Positions 61,304 to 64,000 of a stretch of 64,000 nucleotides of DNA are shown in pieces; the stretch's first letter is position 1; every line of letters starts with the position of its first letter. Position numbers and translations under genes: made by a program. The notes under the pieces were generated by a model. That model saw nothing but the letters and a program-made list of their open reading frames with translations, was not told the origin of the DNA and made no database searches. Origin of the DNA: JAFDVL01 sp043783625 (GTDB lineage Bacteria; Acidobacteriota; Blastocatellia; RBC074); assembly GCA_043783625.1 (NCBI GenBank), contig JAYVZE010000224.1:32619-96618 (forward strand). The letters run 5' to 3'.

Positions 61304-61572
61304 ACGAAACACCTTCCAAATGGGATTTAGAAGCGGCGGAAACGGCGTACACCGTGATCGCCAGCTACGTTGAGCATACACAAATTTCAGGCATTATTAT
61401 TGCGCTGTTAGCCAGCCACATCGGCGAAGAACGCTTGAAACCACTCGTCGAAAGTGAGCATTGGAAAAATTATATGGCAAGCAAGCGCGATCTCGAAGCC
61501 GCGCAGAAAGATATTCAAACGCTCACGAAAATGATGGAAGAAATGGGAACAGAAAGAATAGACCACGGATGA
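61300..61572 (+). CDS. Small helical hypothetical protein, 3' end within a repeat
   Basis: 90 residues, helical, with coiled-coil-like ASKRDLEAAQKDIQTL near the C-terminus. Not recognised. It overlaps ygfZ by ATGA and so is translationally coupled. The last four residues (IDHG) and the stop codon lie inside the family A palindrome that starts at 61557, so insertion of the repeat trimmed or changed the original C-terminus. Confidence 0.7.
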   Translation: MNETPSKWDLEAAETAYTVIASYVEHTQISGIIIALLASHIGEERLKPLVESEHWKNYMASKRDLEAAQKDIQTLTKMMEEMGTERIDHG

Positions 61573-61652
61573 CGCGGATAGAGCTGGTTTACGCGGATCA
61601 GAAAATTCAGACCCGCGTAAACCCGCCTGATCCGTCAAATCCGTGGCCTATT
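61557..61652. repeat. Palindromic repeat, family A, copy 4
   Basis: AATAGACCACGGATGACGCG at 61557 to ATCCGTGGCCTATT ending at 61652; inner arms TTTACGCGGATC / GACCCGCGTAAA. It overlaps the 3' end of the small ygfZ-linked gene and lies 24 nt before the S41 protease start. Confidence 0.9.
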
Positions 61653-61676
61653 GTATTGCTCCCAACACGTCAAATT

Positions 61677-62960
61677 ATGAAAAGTATAAATTCACCAAAA
61701 TTGGTTTTCATAGCGATTTTATTGGGCTTTACTTCACTCTCAGCTTCCTACGCGCAAGACGTCGCGCCGCTGTCCGCCAAAGATCGCAAGCAGGTTGCCG
61801 AGCAGGTTTGGGAAACGGTAAACGATAAATATTACGATCCAAAATTGAACGGAATTGATTGGAAAGACATCCGAAAAAAATACAAAGATCAGCTTGAAAA
61901 CGTTGCGAATGATGCGGAATTTTATCGCTTATTGAATTTAATGGTCAGCGAATTACACGACGCGCATACGCGGATTCGTGATCCTTACAAACGAATTTTA
62001 TTTGATCGAATGGAAGCGGTTTCTGCTGGAATTTCCATCGGTGAAGTCGAAGGGCAAAATGTCATTCTGAATGTCATCCCCGGTTCTGACGCTGAGAAAG
62101 CGAAGATTAAATCCGGGATGATCGTCCGCGCCATAGACAAAAAGCCTCTCGAAGAACGCCTTAACGAAATTGCCAAAGGAATCATAAGTTCGTCGTCCGA
62201 CCGCGCTACGAAAACGATGATTTACAACGCGTTGCTGGACGGTGTCGAAGGCGCAAAGGTGACGCTGTGGCTAGAGAATCCTGACGATGCCACGAAGGTG
62301 ATGGAAGTCGAATTGACGCGCAAAATTTATTCTACGGCGGTGCAGGTGACGAGTACGAAATTGAATTCGGGCTATGGCTACATTCGCCTCAATCGTTGGA
62401 AAGACCCCGCGCATGAGCAATTTCGACAGGCGTTGCTTGAGCTGCGCGACACGCCGGGATTAATTATTGATCTGCGTGGCAACGGAGGCGGGTCGCCTTC
62501 AGAAGTTCACGGCATTGGTGGGTATTTTTTCCCGAATTCCGTTTCGTTCGGGAAATTTATTCGTCGCTCCGGTCGTCCGGTGGATATTGAAAGCGGCAAA
62601 CCCGGCGTGCAGATTTATCAGAATCCCGTAGTGATTTTGATGAACGAATCTTCCGGCAGCGGCTCCGAATTATTCGCCGCCGCGATGCAGGAACTAGGGC
62701 GCGCCGTAGTCATCGGACGCCAAAGCTGCGGCTGTCTGCTGGCTGCGACACGAAGAAAATTAACCGGCGGGAGCGAACTCAACGTCAGCGAATTCAGCTA
62801 CGTTTCCCCGAAAGGAAATCGAGTCGAAGGCAGCGGCGTGACGCCTGATGTCGTAGTCCCGCAGACGCTCTATGACATCCGCGAACGCAAAGATTCTGTG
62901 CTGGCGGAAGCGGAACGGATTTTGAAAAATGGGAAGCAACCGATGGTTGAGAGTCGGTGA
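61677..62960 (+). CDS. Exported S41 family C-terminal-processing-like protease
   Basis: 427 residues. Signal peptide (about 1-24, ending SYAQ), N-terminal helical domain (about 30-100, VWETVNDKYYDPKLNGIDW), PDZ domain (about 110-190) and protease core: LIIDLRGNGGGSPSEV (about 260) and NESSGSGSELFA (catalytic Ser about 327). A Ser-Lys dyad is usual in S41; I have not pinned the Lys. The start at 61677 gives the signal; upstream frame lies in the repeat. No Shine-Dalgarno is evident. Confidence 0.88.
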   Translation: MKSINSPKLVFIAILLGFTSLSASYAQDVAPLSAKDRKQVAEQVWETVNDKYYDPKLNGIDWKDIRKKYKDQLENVANDAEFYRLLNLMVSELHDAHTRIRDPYKRILFDRMEAVSAGISIGEVEGQNVILNVIPGSDAEKAKIKSGMIVRAIDKKPLEERLNEIAKGIISSSSDRATKTMIYNALLDGVEGAKVTLWLENPDDATKVMEVELTRKIYSTAVQVTSTKLNSGYGYIRLNRWKDPAHEQFRQALLELRDTPGLIIDLRGNGGGSPSEVHGIGGYFFPNSVSFGKFIRRSGRPVDIESGKPGVQIYQNPVVILMNESSGSGSELFAAAMQELGRAVVIGRQSCGCLLAATRRKLTGGSELNVSEFSYVSPKGNRVEGSGVTPDVVVPQTLYDIRERKDSVLAEAERILKNGKQPMVESR

Positions 62961-63005
62961 AATCACGGGTGACTGATTCAAGTATTTTACTCCTAAATTT
63001 ATCGT

Positions 63006-63500
63006 ATGTATGACGCAACCAAAATAATTCCAGAAGATTTGTATAGCTTCCTTGCAATCAATGAAGGTCGCCAGATCGTATTTGACCGCACGTTACAACC
63101 CAATTTGGAAGTTGTTTCGCTTCAGTTTTATGCACCGAGTGAATTGAAACTCCGCACATTTACACTTGATACTTATGATTACTATTTAAATCATAACGAG
63201 CCAGGAAATGACCCTGAACTTCGATATGACATTGAGGGTGTTGATCTTGTGCGAGCCTGTAATAGCTATGAACCGGAAGGCATTTTGGTCTATTTTCCGA
63301 CACTTCAGGAATATGGCTGCTGGGACTGCGATCATTTAATCATCACAATGTTTCGCGATGTTTGCTGGCGTGAAATTGAGCAACGCTTAGCGAAGTATGT
63401 CAACGCACAATGGTATCCTGACCAAGAGGAGCAATGCTTACTACGCCCTTGGGATGATAAGCGTTTTGAAAATGTTAAGGCGCGTCCTTCACAATCGTAG
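63006..63500 (+). CDS. Hypothetical acidic protein
   Basis: 164 residues, acidic, with aromatic-rich motifs GILVYFPTLQEYGCWDCDHL and ITMFRDVCWREIEQRL. No signal peptide, membrane helix or recognised domain. The overall look resembles immunity or SMI1-type proteins, but I cannot support a call. It lies 45 nt after the S41 gene and 20 nt before the DUF4149 gene. Confidence 0.6.
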   Translation: MYDATKIIPEDLYSFLAINEGRQIVFDRTLQPNLEVVSLQFYAPSELKLRTFTLDTYDYYLNHNEPGNDPELRYDIEGVDLVRACNSYEPEGILVYFPTLQEYGCWDCDHLIITMFRDVCWREIEQRLAKYVNAQWYPDQEEQCLLRPWDDKRFENVKARPSQS

Positions 63501-63520
63501 GCCTAAACAAAGAAAAAATT

Positions 63521-64000
63521 ATGAACCAACGAATACGACTCGCATTAGTTAGTTTCTGGCTAGGCGCGATGGTGTTGTTTACTACGTCGGTGGCGCGGGC
63601 TGCGTTTGCGGTGCTTCCTACGCGGCGGATGGCGGGGGATTTGGTGTCGCCGATTTTGCTGGAGCTTGAATATTTTGGCTTGGCGATGAGCGCGCTTTTA
63701 ATAGCGTTGCTCTTGCTTTCGCACGAAGTCAAACGTACAAGTTATTACGTTGAATTATTCACGTATTTGCTCGCGCTGCTTGGTACGGCGACGGCGCGAT
63801 TTGTCGTCGCAGCGAAAATCCATGACATCCGCGCGACCTTCGGCGACAAGCTGGATACGCTCGCGCTGACTGATCCGACGAAGGTTTTATTCGGGCAGTT
63901 ACATGGGCTTTCGGTGGGCTTGACCGGACTGAATATGATTCTGGCTTTGGTCGTGATTGTGGTGTTAGTGCGAGCACAGCGAACAGAAATGGTTACAGAA
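63521..64000 (+). CDS. DUF4149 family membrane protein, 3' end outside the window
   Basis: At least 160 codons open to the window's end. MNQRIRLALVSFWLGAMVLF, SVARAAFAVLP and TRFVVAA-type segments (TATARFVVAAKIHDIRATFG) and four hydrophobic helices match DUF4149 / TMEM205-like proteins of unknown function. The last residues (RAQRTEMVTE) suggest the end is near. The start has only a weak purine run upstream. Confidence 0.8.
   Translation, partial: MNQRIRLALVSFWLGAMVLFTTSVARAAFAVLPTRRMAGDLVSPILLELEYFGLAMSALLIALLLLSHEVKRTSYYVELFTYLLALLGTATARFVVAAKIHDIRATFGDKLDTLALTDPTKVLFGQLHGLSVGLTGLNMILALVVIVVLVRAQRTEMVTE

Noticed and set aside
1..64000. tRNA, rRNA or riboswitch genes
   Set aside because: No TTC-arm-like GGTTCGANTCC segments with matching acceptor stems and no recognisable riboswitch core were noticed, but a covariance search was not possible.

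Overview
The window looks like a chromosomal segment of an Acidobacteriota bacterium, most likely Blastocatellia-like. The assignment rests on gene content: two Oar-like TonB-dependent receptors with an N-terminal carboxypeptidase-regulatory-like domain, a TIGR03437-type domain joined to IPT/TIG repeats, a small reaction-centre-type diheme cytochrome c without other photosynthesis genes, a TPR sigma-54 activator, and paralogous secreted M28 peptidases. Base composition looks balanced to slightly AT-rich by eye (not computed). I saw no rRNA, tRNA, CRISPR array, transposase or phage structural gene. Most genes use AUG with a recognisable Shine-Dalgarno.

Layout. 0.3-4.5 kb (minus): diheme cytochrome c and a large TonB-dependent receptor, each followed by a good terminator. 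5-10.8 kb: gltX, a PBP4-type DD-peptidase and a secreted M14 peptidase. 10.9-19.7 kb: seventeen consecutive minus-strand genes for small soluble or membrane proteins (DinB, DUF1475, DUF1295, three DUF1801, DUF3224, DUF1697, ABM-like, three VOC proteins, a tandem DoxX-like protein, an ankyrin protein, a RibD/DHFR-like reductase). The upstream fourteen are separated by gaps of roughly 11-63 nt, so this may be one long detoxification/stress operon. 19.9-24.6 kb: an AT-rich unknown protein with a nuclease-like motif pattern, then an XRE regulator divergent from a Rad52-family annealing protein, two more VOC proteins, a HTH-like protein and a Cys-rich protein. 24.9-36.3 kb: DMT transporter, lone purS, glcD, a RhuM remnant, a giant IPT/TIG protein, a kinase, a nucleoside hydrolase, an FAD dehydrogenase and a VapBC-like toxin-antitoxin pair.

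36.3-51.8 kb: secreted sialidase-like protein, a Cys-rich exported protein before the second TonB receptor, a TPR-GAF-sigma-54 activator between two M28 peptidase paralogues, a TMEM175-like channel, an M1-like protein lacking its zinc motif, and a histidine phosphatase. 52-56.3 kb: ECF sigma factor, anti-sigma-like membrane protein and two exported HEAT-repeat proteins in one apparent operon, with a candidate ECF promoter in front. 56.4-61.6 kb: iron-sulfur genes (nuoI-like, Mrp ATPase, NifU-like, A-type carrier, ygfZ) with a rubrerythrin-like protein and an AT-rich DUF4145 gene. 61.7-64 kb: S41 protease, an unknown protein and the start of a DUF4149 membrane protein running off the window.

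A second layer is repetitive. At least six types of dispersed palindromic element sit between genes. One family of about 85-105 bp occurs four times, and one copy supplies the last codons and stop of a gene, which argues that these elements move or moved. The best candidates for undescribed biology are the sigma/anti-sigma/HEAT/HEAT operon, the long detoxification array, the Rad52-XRE island and the palindromic elements.
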